A stretch of DNA of 64,000 bases from Symbiodinium natans (GCA_905221605.1 CAJNDS010001458.1:498001-562000); one strand, 5' to 3'. Shown: positions 10,141-22,206, numbered from the stretch's first letter. The notes: generated by a model not told the origin, from the sequence alone. Made by a program: numbers and translations.

Positions 10141-10229
10141 TAAGGAAAATGTCCACAGCAATCAAGTTCGCCTTGGCGCAGGTGTGCGATGAACCGCCTG
10201 GAGTTGCCTCGCGACATGGCAGACTAAAA

Positions 10230-10310
10230 TCGGAGGTTTAGGGTTTAGGGTTGAGGGTTGAGGGTTGAGGGTTTAGGGTTCAGGGTTTAGGGTTTAGGGT
10301 TCCAAAAGGT
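10230..10310. repeat. Telomere-type array, TTTAGGG/TTGAGGG
   Basis: Mixed TTTAGGG, TTGAGGG and TTCAGGG units. The sequence 10310-10700 beyond has a 113-codon plus ORF (10389-10730) that runs into the MITE at 10701 and shows no family features. Confidence 0.8.
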
Positions 10311-10700
10311 AGATCCCCTGAAAGGTTCCAAAACATGTTAGGGATCATGTGACTTTACCTTGAATTCCTGACGTGGTATCCCTGGGCTTTGGGACCCTTT
10401 CAAAGATTCTTGAGGGAAAATAAGAGCCATATCAAAGAAAACCAACGGAATATTTGTTGTCCCTTAAACATACAGCCCCTTTACAACATGAAACTGCCTA
10501 ATGGAGGGGTCGGAAGAATTACTAATAATATTTCCTTACGGTTCCTCTATAAGTATACTATAATCACACCCAAAAACCCTGTTCTGAGGATGCAGATGAC
10601 ATCTTCTCTACTTATTGACTACAGGCTTTCACCCGCATACCCCAAAAAACCCTATTCTAATTATTTAGGCCCCTGTAGTAGTAGAGATCCGAATGTGACA

Positions 10701-10883
10701 TACTTGGACGTTCATGGTACTTATTACTAAGCAGTCATAACTGCACTTATAACTGTACTTCTCACCATGTTAGGGCACTTGAGAGGAACCTAAGCGACTG
10801 GTTAAGAAGTACCCTAACCCTAAACCCCAAACCATAAACCCTAAACCCTTCATTGGTCAATAAGTACCATGAACCTCCAAGTA
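10701..10883. mobile_element. MITE-like family A element split by telomere repeats
   Basis: Both family A ends are present (TACTTGGACGTTCATGG and CCATGAACCTCCAAGTA). A degenerate CCCTAAA tract occupies about 10812-10852, and the flanking element sequence is duplicated (TGGTTAAGAAGTAC before, TGGTCAATAAGTAC after), a break-repair-like signature. Confidence 0.75.
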
Positions 10884-10969
10884 GGTGGTAGGCCTCGTGC
10901 TGATTCATGGGCTGTCGAAGGCAAAGCCGGAAAACTGAGTGATGCCTCCACTGCCACAATCCACCCAAA

Positions 10970-11055
10970 ATCCCCTAAACCCCTAAACCCCCTAAACCCC
11001 TAAACCCCTAAACCCGAACCCCTAAACCCCTACACCCGAAAGCCTAAACCCTAAG
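10970..11055. repeat. CCCCTAAA-type array
   Basis: Units are mostly the 8-bp CCCCTAAA variant. It precedes the island at 11056. Confidence 0.85.
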
Positions 11056-11166
11056 CGAGTCGTTGCCTGCCTTGTCTGCATGCCGTCGTGGTGCAGTTGC
11101 AGTCACGCAGCTTCCACATCGCCAGAGAGTCAGGTCCTCCCCCAACCCTTGTGGCTCGCCACTGGG
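11056..11166. CDS. Exon-like island, strand unresolved
   Basis: Open on plus after CTAAG (RVVACLVCMPSW...) and in two minus frames (for example PDSLAMWKLRDCNCTTTAC). CCCTAAA lies to the left and TTTAGGG to the right. It is probably exonic; orientation cannot be decided by eye. Confidence 0.3.
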
Positions 11167-11186
11167 GTAATGAATTATGGAAGAGG

Positions 11187-12088
11187 GTTTAGTGTTTAGG
11201 GTTTAGGGGTTTAGGGGTTTAGGGTTTGGGGTTTAGGGTTTAGGGTTTGGGGTTTAGGGTTCCAACTTTGGGCCCTTCATTTGGATTTGGGTCGCCTTTT
11301 TTTCCACTATATATAATCAGGGCCTTACTTCGTAGCCCTATAAACAAGAGCAAGGGACCATACTAAGGGCCCATGATTCCAACCTTAGGGTGATGAGCTT
11401 CCCACGCCCGGGATCTACCTTGGCTGACTTCTGAACCCCTCCTAAAAGTTGAATGTTTAGGCTCCTTCTTGTAGTTTCTACAAGCCCAAAAAGTTAAAGT
11501 CCTAAGGGCCAGCCAGAAGAAAGCCAAGCTACTTTTTGGATCTTTATGGGGGTCCGGGAGGGTCTACAAGCCCCCAACTTCTGCGCGCACCAGAAACCCA
11601 AACGCCTGGAAGGATCCGAAAAAAAGAGCCCAAGCGGGCAGTGAACCCTACGAAGTCCTAAACTCAGAGGGTTTAGGGTTTAGGGTTTAGGGTTTGGGGT
11701 TTGGGGTTTAGGGTCATAGCGTGAATCCTTGACTCGCGACTTCTGAAACCCTAACTTCTCTTATTCCGAAACCATCCTCGAAGAGGCGTGGCCGCACTCT
11801 CGGCCACTGGCCCGGCGCAGTGTCAGAGGTCTTCAGGGCCTGCGCAGGGACACATTCCCAGAGAGCCCAGCACCCCTTCCTTAACGACGATTTGCTTAAG
11901 AATCCCCAAAAAAGAAAGAACACACATACCTCCCTTATTACCCCTATAGGGAAGAATATTCCTGATATATATATATATGTAAGAGGAACCTTTATGTATT
12001 ATTAGGCATGTTCTCTTTGTTCTAATATGTTCTATACTACTGAAGGTTTAGGGTTTAGGGTTTAGGGTTTAGGGTTTAGGGTCTAGGC
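11187..12088. other. Telomere-type tracts and unassigned sequence
   Basis: TTTAGGG tracts at 11187-11262, 11668-11712 and 12043-12088. An inverted-repeat element with GGGCCCTT...AAGGGCCCAT-like ends (family H) spans roughly 11270-11375. No supported gene. Confidence 0.6.
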
Positions 12089-12089
12089 T

Positions 12090-15000
12090 CAGGACTCATC
12101 GGGACGTCTGCTACTTGGATTATGGGATTTAGGGTCTCAATGTTGGGAGTTAGCAAGAGTGTTTAAGCAAGCTAGATAACAACAAGGAAGAAAAAGGGAC
12201 GAGCCACGAGCATAATGTAGAACAAATGACAAAGAGAAGTGCCCGCGCCTCACTGCATTCATCATCTAGTCCTCCCTTCTTTCTCTTCTGTGGTTCTCTT
12301 CTTGCAGAATGAACATCACAAACCAATCTCACCATCCTCCCTCTTCTCTCTGCTCTCTCCCTTCTAGCTTTCGTCTTGTCTCGTTTTCTTGTGGAAGAGA
12401 GAATGCATAACACTAGATGAGCGAAGCACATGGACGGGAAGAGAGAGAAGCAAGTACTTGTTTGTTGCATAAGGGAGGCACACTCTCCCCTAGGGCAGGG
12501 GTGAGTTCCCCGGTTCCCCTTTTTTTTGCGTTCCAACGTTTCTATTCCTTTTAAAGAGAAAGAAGGGGGTAAACACAAGGACGAAGACGGTTCCCCTGTC
12601 CACTTGTGCATTTTTTTGACTTACCCATTCAACGAGAAAAGAACAGACAGCAAGAGGAAAGCAACAAACATTTGACTAACGTGCGGTTCTTTCAGGAGAA
12701 AAGGAGTCGGAGAGAAGAACAACGAAGAGGTAAACATTCAAATATGTCATTCTTCTATTTGCACACTGTCCTCATCTCTCCTCTCTTCCCTTTCTTGTTG
12801 GAAGAAGAAAAAAGGAAGGAAATAACCATAAGGGGGAGGCGCCCCATCCTCTCCTCTCCTCTCTTATCTCCCTCTCTGGCTTTGTTCTTGTCGGAAAGAG
12901 AGATGAATGTCCAAGAACCCAAGATCATCTCGTTACCTTCGTCCTCGCTCTCCTCTCTTCTCCCTTTTTCTCTGCTCTTTGCTTTTCTTATTGAGGAGAG
13001 AAACTGCAAGCAGTCTCGCGAAGTCGGATTTGGGGCTGCGCGCGTGCGAGTGGGGGCCTCCTTCCACAAACCCCTCCGGAGAAAGGAAACAGAAAGAAAG
13101 AATGAAACAAAGAAAGCAAGACAGACAGAAAGAAAGAAAGCAGGCAGCTGTTCGCTGCAAAGGGGTTTCGGCTCCCCTAGTGCAGGCCTGGGTTCCCTGG
13201 GCTCCTCTTCGCATAGAGTGCGGTTGAGTTCCCTTATTCCTCCATTTTGCCTTCATTCCAACTTTTCTGAGCAGTACGCACAAGACAACACTAGGAACGA
13301 ACAACAAATGACAAAGAGAAATGCCCGCACTCAGTCTCACTGCATTTATCCTCTTATCCTCTCTTTGTTCTCTTCTGTGGTTCTCTTCTTGCAGAAAGAC
13401 TTGCGAACGGAAGCCAATCTCACTGCTTTCATCCTCCCTCTTCTCTCTGCGCTCTCCCTTCTAGCTTTTGTCTCTTTTTGTTTTTTCTTACGGAGGAAAG
13501 ATTGCATAACATTAGATGAGCGAAGCGTCTGGACGGGAAGAGAGAGAAGCAAGTACTTGTTTGTTGCATAAGTGAGGCACACTTCTTCCCCTAGAGCAGG
13601 GATGAGTTCCCCTGTTCCCTTCCTTTTGCCTTCTGTAATGCCTCCCCAGCGTTCCAACTTCTTTCTAAGGAGAAAGAAGGGAGTAAATACAAGGACGAAG
13701 ACGGTTACCCTGTCCACTTGTGCATGTTCTTTTCGTCTACCCATTCAGCGAGAAAGGAACAGACAATAGGGGAAAGCACAAGGACCTAACAAGAGTGTCT
13801 AAGCAAGCTAATAACAAGAAAAAGAAAGAGAAAGCCACGAGCAGAATGTACAAGAAAAAACACAAGGAAGGAATAACACATAATAAAGATAAGCGCCCTT
13901 GCTCAGTCTCACTGCATTCATCCTCCATGTGGTCCTCTTCTTGCAGAATGAAGATTTAAGAACACAAACCAATCTCACTACTTTCATCCTCCCTCTTCTC
14001 TCTGCGCTCTCCCTTCTAGCTTTTGTCTCTTCTTGTTTTCTTATGGAGGAAAGAATGCGTAACGCTAGATGAGCGAAGCATCTGGACGGGAAGAGCGAGA
14101 GAAGCAAGTACTTGTTTGTTGCATAAGGAGGCACACTTTCTCCCTAGAGCCGGGATGAGTTCCCCTGCTCCCCTTCCTTTTTGCCTTCTGTAATGCCTCC
14201 CCAGCGTTCCAACTTCTTTTAAGGAGAAAGCAGGGAGTAAATACAAGGACGAAGACGGTTCCCCTGTCCACTCGCGCGTGTTCTTTCCGTCTACCCACTC
14301 AGCGAGAAAGGAACAGACAATAGGGGAAAGCACAAGGACCTAACAAGAGTGTCTAAGCAAGCTAGCAGCAAGAAAAAGAAAGAGAAAGCCACGAGCAGAA
14401 TGTACAAGAAAAAAGCACAAGGAAGGAATAACACATAATCAAGATAAGCGCCCTTACTCAGTCTCACTGCGTTCATCCTCCATGTGGTCCTCTTCTTGCA
14501 GAATGAAGATTTAAGAACACGAACCAATCTCACTACTTTCATCCTCCCTCTTCTCTCTGATCTCTCCCTTCTAGCTTTTGTCTCTTCTTGTTTTTCTTAT
14601 GGAGGAAAGAATGCATAACACTAGATGAGCGAAGCATCTGGACGGGAAGAGAGAGAAGCAAGTACTTGTTTGTTGCATAAGGGAGGCACACTTTTCCGCT
14701 CTGTTCCACTCCTTTTGTGTTCGTTAATCCCTCTCTGCGTTCCAACCTTTCTGTTACTTCTTGTAGGGACAAAGAAGGGAGGTGCGCAAAAGGACGAAGA
14801 CGGTTCCCCTGTCCACTTGTGCAATTTTTTGGACTTACCCATTCAACGAGAAAAGAACAGACAACAAGAGGAAAGCAACAAACATTTGACTAACGTGCGG
14901 TTCTTTCAGGAGAAAAAGGACTCGGATAACAGGAGAAGAACAACGAAGAGGTAAACATTCAAATATGTCACTCTTCTATTTACACACTGTCCTCATCTCT

Positions 15001-16100
15001 CCTCTCTTCCCTTTCTTGTTGGAAGAAGAAAAAGAAAGGAAATAAACAAAACATAAGGGGGAGGAGCCCTGATTTATTCTCACTGTCTTCATCCATCCTT
15101 TCCTCTCCTCTCTTATCTCTCTTCTTTGGCTGTGTTCTTGCTGGAAAGAAAGACGAATGTCCAAGAGCCCAAGATCATCCCGCTACCTTCGTCCTCGCCC
15201 TCCTCTCTTCTCCATTTTTCTCTGCTCTTTGCTTTTCTTATGGAGGAGAGAATTGCAAACAGTCTCGCGTTGTCGGATTTGGGGCTGCGCGCGTGCGTGT
15301 GGGGGTCTCCCCCTACAAACCCCTCGAAAGAAAGAAATAAAAATAGAAAGCAAGAAAGCGCAAAGATAGAACAAGGAAAGAAAGCAGGTAGCTGTTCGTT
15401 GCAAAGGGGGTCTCGGCTCCCCCTAGTGCAGGCCTGAGTTCCCTTGTTCCCTCCATTTTGTCATAGGTGAGAAAAGCACATGGACGAGAAGAGAGAAGCA
15501 GGCAGTTGTTCGTTGCAAAAGTGGCCCCTTTGGCTGAGTTCCCCTGTTCCCTCGAGTTTGTCTTCTGCAATTCACCCCCCTGACTTCCAACAGTTCTGTT
15601 CAGATAGGACAAAACGGCTCCCCTGTTCATTTGTGCATTTTCTTTTCAACAGACTCATTCGGCGAGAAGGAACAGACAACAAGAGGAAAACACCAAGGAA
15701 TGAACAAAAGTCCATTATTTTCGTTTTTCTTATCGAGGGGAGAAAGGGTTCGGAGAACAGGAGGAGGACAAAGAACAAATCAATTGTCGTAGAATACTTT
15801 ATGCCCTCTCCTCTCGTCCCTTTCTTGCCTTTGGGAAGAAGAAAGAACGAAGGAAGGAATAAACAACAAATTCTGAGAGGCGCCACTAGTCAATCATCCA
15901 CCCTTGCCTCTCTTGTTTCTCTTCTTTGGCTCTCTCCATACCAAGAATTTTTGTGTAAGGACGCAAATCATCCCACTGCAATGTCCTCCCTCTTCTCTCT
16001 GCTCGCGCTCTCTCTCTCTCTCTCTCTCTCTCCCTCCTCGCTTGTGTCTCTTCTTCTTGTTCTTCCTAGGGACGGCCTTGGGCAGGGGTGGAATTTACGT
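12090..16100. repeat. Complex array of duplicated pyrimidine/purine-rich units
   Basis: Related blocks recur. GCATAACACTAGATGAGCGAAGC is at about 12404, 13502, 14058 and 14611. The CATCCTCCCTCTTCTCTCTG block is at about 12341, 13430, 13984 and 14538. A ~650-bp segment at 12606-13260 is repeated at 14822-15450. Strands alternate between TC-rich and GA-rich runs, so both strands stay open for long distances. TTTAGGG repeats are absent. No protein is supported. Confidence 0.85.
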
Positions 16101-16105
16101 CCTCC

Positions 16106-16905
16106 TTAAGTTTTTGGAAAACTGAGCTCCCAAAATGAAATCCCAAAATGACAAACCGCAAGCAGTGTCCCCCTTAAGTTTTTGGAGAACTGAGCTCCCA
16201 AAATGTCAAATCGTAAGCAGTGTCCACCTGAAGTTTTTGGAAAACTGAGCACCCAAAATGACAAATCGCAAGCAGTGTCCCCCTTAAGTTCTTGGCAAAC
16301 TGAGCTCCCAAAATGACAAATCGCAAGCAGTGCCCCCCTGAAGTTTTTGGAAAACTGAGCTTCCAAAATGACACATCGCAAGCAGTGTCCCCGCAAGCAG
16401 TGTCCCCTTTAAGTATTTGGCAAACTGAGCGCCCAAAGTGACAAATCGCAAGCAGTGTCCCCCCTAAGCTTTTGGAAAACTGGGCGCCCAAAATGACAAA
16501 TCGCAAGCAGTGTCCCCCTTAAGTTCTTGGAAAACTGAGGTCCCAAAATGACAAATCGCAAGCAGTGTCCGCCCTCATTTTTTTTGGAAACTGAGCTTCC
16601 AAAATGACAGATCGCAAGCAGTGTCCCCCTTAACTTAACCGAGCGCCCAAAATGACAAATCGCAAGCAGTGTCCCCCTTAAGTTTTTGGAAAACTGAGCT
16701 CCCAAAATAACAAATCGCAAGCAGTGTCCCCCTTAAGTTTTTGGCAAACTGAGCGCCCCAAGCGACAAATCGCAAGCAGTGTCCCCCTTAAGTTTTTGGA
16801 AAACTGAGCGCCCAAAATGACAAATCGCAAGCGTCCCCCCTAAGCTTTTGGAAAACTGGGCGTCCAAAATGACAAATCGCAAGCAGTGTCATCCCTTAAT
16901 TGTTT
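16106..16905. repeat. Tandem array of ~55-bp units
   Basis: About 15 units built on CAAATCGCAAGCAGTGTCC, CCCTTAAGTTTTTGGAAAAC and TGAGCTCCCAAAATGA, mostly 55-58 bp apart with small deletions (for example near 16390 and 16830). Minus-strand ORFs here are repeat translations. Confidence 0.95.
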
Positions 16906-17950
16906 TGGAAAAGTGACCTTCCAAAGTGATAAATCGCCATATGTTTTTGCCTTAAGTCAGGGTTTGGGAAGCCATTTTAAGGGTTTTCCAAGGCCGCCAG
17001 ACTGGCGAAAATCCTTATGTTTTAGCCTTATTACGCCCAAAATGATCAAAAATGATTGTTTTTACTATTTTGTAACATGTTTTTGGCCTTAATTCAGGGT
17101 TTGGGAAGGCCCAAATTGTGCAAGAAATCACTAAAATTTGCCATTGCGAGGGTTTTCCAAGGCCGCCAGACTAGCGAAAATCCCTATGTTTTGGAGTTTG
17201 GGAAGGCCCAAAATGGTCAAAAATCACTAAATTTTATAACTTGGTGGTTTTTCCAGGCTGCCAAACTAACGAAAATCCCTATGTTTTGGCCTTAGTTCAG
17301 GGTTTGGGAAGGTCCAAATTGCGCAAAAATTTACTAAAATTTGCCATTTCGAGGGTTTTCCAAGGCCGCCAGACTAGCGAAAATCCCTATGTTTTGGCCT
17401 TGATACGGAGTTTGGGAAGGCCCAAAAATGGTCAAAAAAATCACTAAATTTCATTGGTGGTTTTTCCAGGCTGCAAAACTAACGAAAACCCTATATTTTG
17501 GCCTTAATTCAGGGACCAAATTGCGCAAAAATTCACAAATTTGCCATTTCGAGGGTTTTCCAAGGCCGCCAGACTAGCGAAAATCCCTATGTTTTGGCCT
17601 TGATACGGAGTTTGGTAAGGTCCAAAAGGGTCAAAAATCACTAAATTTCATTATTTGGTGGTTTTCCAAGGCTGCCAAACTAACGAAAATCCCTATGTTT
17701 TCGCATTTATTCAGGGTTTGGGAAGGCCCAAAATGATCAAAAAACACAAAAATTTGCCATTTGGGTGGGTTTACGGCTGCCAAACTAGGGAAAATCTCTT
17801 TTTTTGTACACCTGAACTCAGGATTTGTGAGAGCCCAAAATGGTCGAAAACTACGCAGTTTGCCATGGGGATGGGTTTCCAAGGCACAAAAGGATCCAAA
17901 ATCATGAAAATCTGCTATTTGGGGTGCCCAAAATGATCAGAAATCACGGA
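16906..17950. repeat. Tandem array of ~200-bp dimeric units
   Basis: Half-units alternate between GGCCGCCAGACTAGCGAAAA (about 16991, 17159, 17364, 17561) and GGCTGCCAAACTAACGAAAA (about 17255, 17468, 17669). Successive like halves are 197-205 bp apart, sharing TATGTTTTGGCCTT and AGGGTTTGGGAAGG segments. Confidence 0.9.
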
Positions 17951-19699
17951 TTTTTGCCACCACCCGCCCCCCGTAAACTATCTAAACTATCAAAACTATC
18001 TAAACTATCTAAACTACCTAAACTATCTAAACTATCTAAACCCCCCTGGTTTAGACCCAACCCCCCCCTTAAACTATATAAACTATCTAAACTATCTAAA
18101 CCCTCCCCCCCGGTTTAGATAGTTTAGATAGTTTAGGTAGTTTAGGCCTCTCACCCAACTATCTAAACTATCTAAACTATCTAAATCCCCCTGGTTTAAA
18201 CCCAACCCCCAGCCCCCCAAACTATCTAAACTATCTAAACTATCTAAACTATCTAAACTATCTAAACCCCCCCGGTTTAGATAGTTTAGCTAGTTTAGAT
18301 AGTTTAGGTGGTTTAGGCCTCTCCCCCAATTATCTAAACTATCTAAACTATCCAAACCCCCCTAGTTTAGATAGTTTAGGTAGTTTAGGTAGTTTAGGTA
18401 GTTTAGGTAGTTTTGGGCTCCACCCGGGACCCAAGCTCCCACCCCTAAACTATCTAAACTATCTAAACTATCTAAACTATCTAAACTATCTAAACTATCT
18501 AAACTATCTAAACCCCCCCCCGGTTTAGATAGTTTAGATAGTTTAGGTAGTTTAGGCCTCTCTCCCAACTATCTAAACTATCTAAACTATCTAAACCCCC
18601 CTGGTTTAGATAGTTTAGATAGTTTAGGTAGTTTAGGTAGTTTTGGGCTCCGCCCGGGACCAACCTCCCCCCTAAACTATCTAAACCACCCCCCCGGTTT
18701 AGATAGTTTAGATAGTTTAGGTAGTTTAGGCCTCTGCCCCAACTATCTAAACTATCTAAACTATCTAAACCCCCCTGGTTTAGACCCAACCCCCCCCCTC
18801 AACTATCTAAACTATCTAAACTATCTAAACTATCTAAACCCCCCTGGTTTAGATAGTTTAGATAGTTTAGGTAGTTTAGGCCTCTCCCCCAACTATCTAA
18901 ACTATCTAAACCCCCCCCGGTTTAGATAGTTTAGATAGTTTAGGTAGTTTAGCCCTCTCGACCAACTATCTAAACTATCTAAACTATCTAAACCCCCCTG
19001 GTTTAGATAGTTTAGATAGTTTAGATAGTTTAGGTAGTTTAGGTAGTTTAGGTAGTTTAGGTAGTTTAGGTAGTTTTGGGCTCCACCCGGGACCAACCTC
19101 CCCCCTAAACTATCTAAACCACCCCCCCGGTTTAGATAGTTTAGATAGTTTAGGTAGTTTAGGCCTCTCCCCCAACTATCTAAACTATCTAAACTATCTA
19201 AACCCCCCTGGTTTAGACCCAACCCCCCCCCCCTCAACTATCTAAACTATCTAAACTATCTAAACTATCTAAACTATCTAAACTATCTAAACTATCTAAA
19301 CTATCTAAACTATCTAACCCCCCCTGGTTTAGATAGTTTAGATAGTTTAGGTAGTTTAGGCCTCTCCCCCAACTATCTAAACTATCTAAACTATCTAAAC
19401 CCCCCTGGTTTAGATAGTTTAGATAGTTTAAATAGTTTAGGCCTCTCCCCCAACTATCTAAACTATCTAAACTATCTAACCCCCCCCCCCGGTTTAGATA
19501 GTTTAGATAATCTAAATAGTTTAGGCCTCTCCCCCAACTATCTAAACTATCTAAACTATCTAAACCCCCTCTGGTTTAGATAGTTTATATAGTTTAGATA
19601 GTTTAAATAGTTTAGATAGTTTAGGTAGTTTTGGGCTCCACCCCTGACTCAACCTACCACCAAAATTATCTAAACTATGTAAACTATCTAAACTATCTA

Positions 19700-20068
19700 A
19701 ACCCCCGGGCTCGTAATTTAGTATTGGGGGAAGGCCCGGGCTCGTAATTTAGTATTTGGGGAAGGCCCGGGCTCGTAATTTAGTATTGGGGGAAGGCCCG
19801 GGCTCGTAATTTAGTATTTGGGGAAGGCCCGGGCTCGTAATTTAGTATTGGGGGAAGGCCCGGGCTCGTAATGTAATATTGGGGGAAGGCCCGGGCTGGT
19901 AATTTAGTATTGGGGGGAGGCCCGGGCTCGTAATTTAGTATTGGGGGGAGGCCCGGGCTCGAAATTTAGTATTGGGGGGGGCCCGGCTCGTAAAGTAGTA
20001 TTGGGGGGGGGCCGGGCTCGTAATTTAGTATTGGGGGGGGGCCGGGCTCGTAATTTAGTATTGGGGGG
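19700..20068. repeat. 31-bp tandem repeat block 1 (~12 copies)
   Basis: Unit GGGCTCGTAATTTAGTATTG plus GGGGAAGGCCC, period 31 bp, drifting to GGGGGGG variants at the right end. It is inserted between 9-bp satellite blocks. Confidence 0.95.
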
Positions 20069-20189
20069 ACCCTTGGTTTAGATAGTTTAGATAATTTAAG
20101 TAGTTTAGATAGTTTAGGTAGTTTTGGGCTCCACCCATGACCCAACCTACCACCAAAATGATCTAAACTATGTAAACTATCTAAACTAT

Positions 20190-20443
20190 CTAAACCCCCG
20201 GGCTCGTAATTTAGTATTGGGGGAAGGCCCGGGCTCGTAATTTAGTATTGGGGGAAGGCCCGGGCTCGTAATTTAGTATTAGGGGGAAGGCCCGGGCTCG
20301 TAATTTAGTATTGGGGGAAGGCCCGGGCTCGTAATTTATTATTGGGGGAAGGCCCGGGCTCGTAATTTAGTATTGGGGGAAGGCCCGGGCTCGTAATTTA
20401 GTATTGGGGGAAGGCCCGGGCTCGTAATTTAGTATTGGGGGAA
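20190..20443. repeat. 31-bp tandem repeat block 2 (~8 copies)
   Basis: Same unit as 19700-20068, with the same junction sequences. Two further copies at 20572-20630 form block 3. Together they make a ~380-500 bp higher-order repeat with declining copy number. Confidence 0.95.
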
Positions 20444-21268
20444 CCCTTGGTTTAGATAGTTTAGATAATTTAAATAGTTTAGATAGTTTAGGTAGTTTTG
20501 GGCTCCACCCGTGACCCAACCTACCCCCAAAATTATCTAAACTATGTAAACTATCTAAACTATCTAAACCCCCGGGCTCGAAATTTAGTATTGGGGGAAG
20601 GCACGGGCTCGTAATTTAGTATTGGGGGGACCCTTGGTTTAGATAGTTTAGATAGTTTAGGTAGTTTTGGGCTCCACCCGGGACCCAACCTCCCCCCCCA
20701 AACTACCTAAACTACCTAAACTACCTAAACTACCTAAACTACCTAAACTATCTAAACTATCTAAACTATCTAAACCCCCCTGGTTTAGATAGTTTAGATC
20801 GTTTAGGTAGTTGAGGCCTCTCTCCCCCAACTATCTAAACTATCTAAACTATCTAAACCCCCCTGGTTTAGATAGTTTAGATAGTTTAGGTAGTTGAGGC
20901 CTCTCTCCCCCAACTATCTAAACTATCTAAACTATGTAAACCCCCCTGGTTTAGATAGTTTAGATAGTTTAGGGAGTTTAGGCCTCTCACCCAACTATCT
21001 AAACTATCTAGACTATCTAAACCCCATTGGTTTAGATAGTTTAGGTAGTTTAGGCCTCTCCCCCAACTATCTAAACTATCTAAACTATCTAAACCCCACT
21101 GGTTTAGATAGTTTAGATAGTTTAGGTAGTTTAGGCCTCTCACCCAACTATCTAAACTATCTAAACTATCTAAACTATCTAAACTATCTAAACCCCCCTG
21201 GTTTAGATAGTTGAGATAGTCCCCCCAAAAAAGGAACGCCACATAATACATAAAGGTCCCTGCCTCAT

Positions 21269-21315
21269 ATATATATATATATATACATATATGTATATAT
21301 ACATATATATATATA
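21269..21315. repeat. AT microsatellite
   Basis: Imperfect (AT)n with ATAC interruptions at the right border of the satellite block. Confidence 0.9.
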
Positions 21316-21605
21316 GATAAGATATCAACCCCATAAACCCAACCCTACAACGCCCACAAGCTCCAGAACCCCAACGCATCAGCCGGGTGGCCACCAAGTA
21401 CCCCATCCTCCTGAGGCATGTCGGACTTGTCCAGTTCGGATGGAAAGATCTGGGTGGTAGCCTGGCGGGGGAACCCTAAACCCTTAGACCGTAAACCGCA
21501 AAAACCGTCAACCCTAAACCCGAAACCCTATGTGGTAGCCTGGCTTGGGATTCTTTTGGCGTTCAGGGTTCAGGGATTAGGGTCTAGGGTTGGGACTGGC
21601 CTTAA

Positions 21606-21720
21606 ACTAGACCCAAGAGTACCTCGGAATAAAAGGTGCTCTTTCGTCGCTGAAAACGGGCCTACAAGAAGACCTAAACCGTAACAAAAAAGGGAATAAG
21701 CGCCTACTCTGCGTCCTAGT
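21606..21720. mobile_element. MITE-like element family B
   Basis: Imperfect inverted ends ACTAGACCCAAGAGTACC and GCGCCTACTCTGCGTCCTAG. Family B copies: 36842, 39511, 50900, 52568, 53325, 55573, 57920, 61279; fragments near 23095-23160, 32336 and 36980. Confidence 0.75.
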
Positions 21721-21749
21721 AAATTTCCTCAACACCAAACCATACATAC

Positions 21750-21843
21750 CCTGAAGCCTTAGAGAGCTCTGAGGGGCGCAGCGAGTTATGAATTGGGGTT
21801 TGGAAACTTGTTGCCGCCTTCGCCTGAGCATTTTCGTCGCCAT
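21750..21843 (-). CDS. Candidate first exon, basic N-terminus
   Basis: Minus strand: ATG in a TCGATGG context, 31 codons reading MATKMLRRRRQQVSKPQFIT..., then a strong donor-like GTATGT. The Arg-rich start could be a targeting sequence or basic region. A family B element lies just downstream on the same strand. Function unknown. Confidence 0.45.
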
Positions 21844-22206
21844 CGAATCCTAAACCGTAAGCCCTAAACTCTAAACCCTGCCCAAGCAAACTAGCCGTGC
21901 CTTGCTTGTTGGGGTTCCGGAGGCTTTATCCGGGATTGTGTGGTTTAGAGTTGAGGGTACAAAGTTTGGTGGTTTAGGGTTCCTATTGAGAGAGGTTTCA
22001 CTGGCTCCTCTTTGCAAGGCCAGCCTTTCCAAACCCTAAACCCAAAAGCCGAACAGGGATTAGGATTTATGCATTGAGGTCTTGGGGCGAAACCTTAAAC
22101 TCAAGGTCCTGAAACTTCATGCTCGAGGACAGCCTTCCCCTAAGCCCTAAACCCCAAACCCTAAACCCCAAGCCCTAAACTCCAAATCTCCCAAGACTGC
22201 GCGCAC

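Larger units (their letters stand above)
17965..21220. repeat. Satellite of inverted 9-bp units (hairpin array)
   Basis: Blocks of (CTAAACTAT)n are joined by CCCCCCTGG to blocks of (TTTAGATAG)n, then GTAGTTTAGGCCTCTCCC spacers. Each unit is a near-perfect inverted repeat. Higher-order units also carry GTAGTTTTGGGCTCCACCC. ORFs with LNY or LDS tripeptides are translations of the 9-bp unit. Confidence 0.97.

Noticed and set aside
12606-13571. 321-codon plus-strand ORF, the longest in the window
   Set aside because: It lies in the duplicated TC/GA-rich array, the other strand is equally open, the related copy at 14822-15450 does not keep the frame, and the peptide is low-complexity Ser/Leu/Arg/Lys.
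16174-16720. Minus ORFs with repeated CHFG/KTSGGHCLRF peptides
   Set aside because: They are frame translations of the 55-bp tandem unit, whose length changes break the frame repeatedly.
18362-19237. ORFs with LNYLNY and LDSLDS tripeptide repeats
   Set aside because: They are translations of the 9-bp satellite unit on either strand, including both orientations of the same hairpins.
19700-20443. 31-bp direct repeats, considered as a CRISPR array
   Set aside because: Units are contiguous with no unique spacers, and the setting is eukaryotic satellite DNA.
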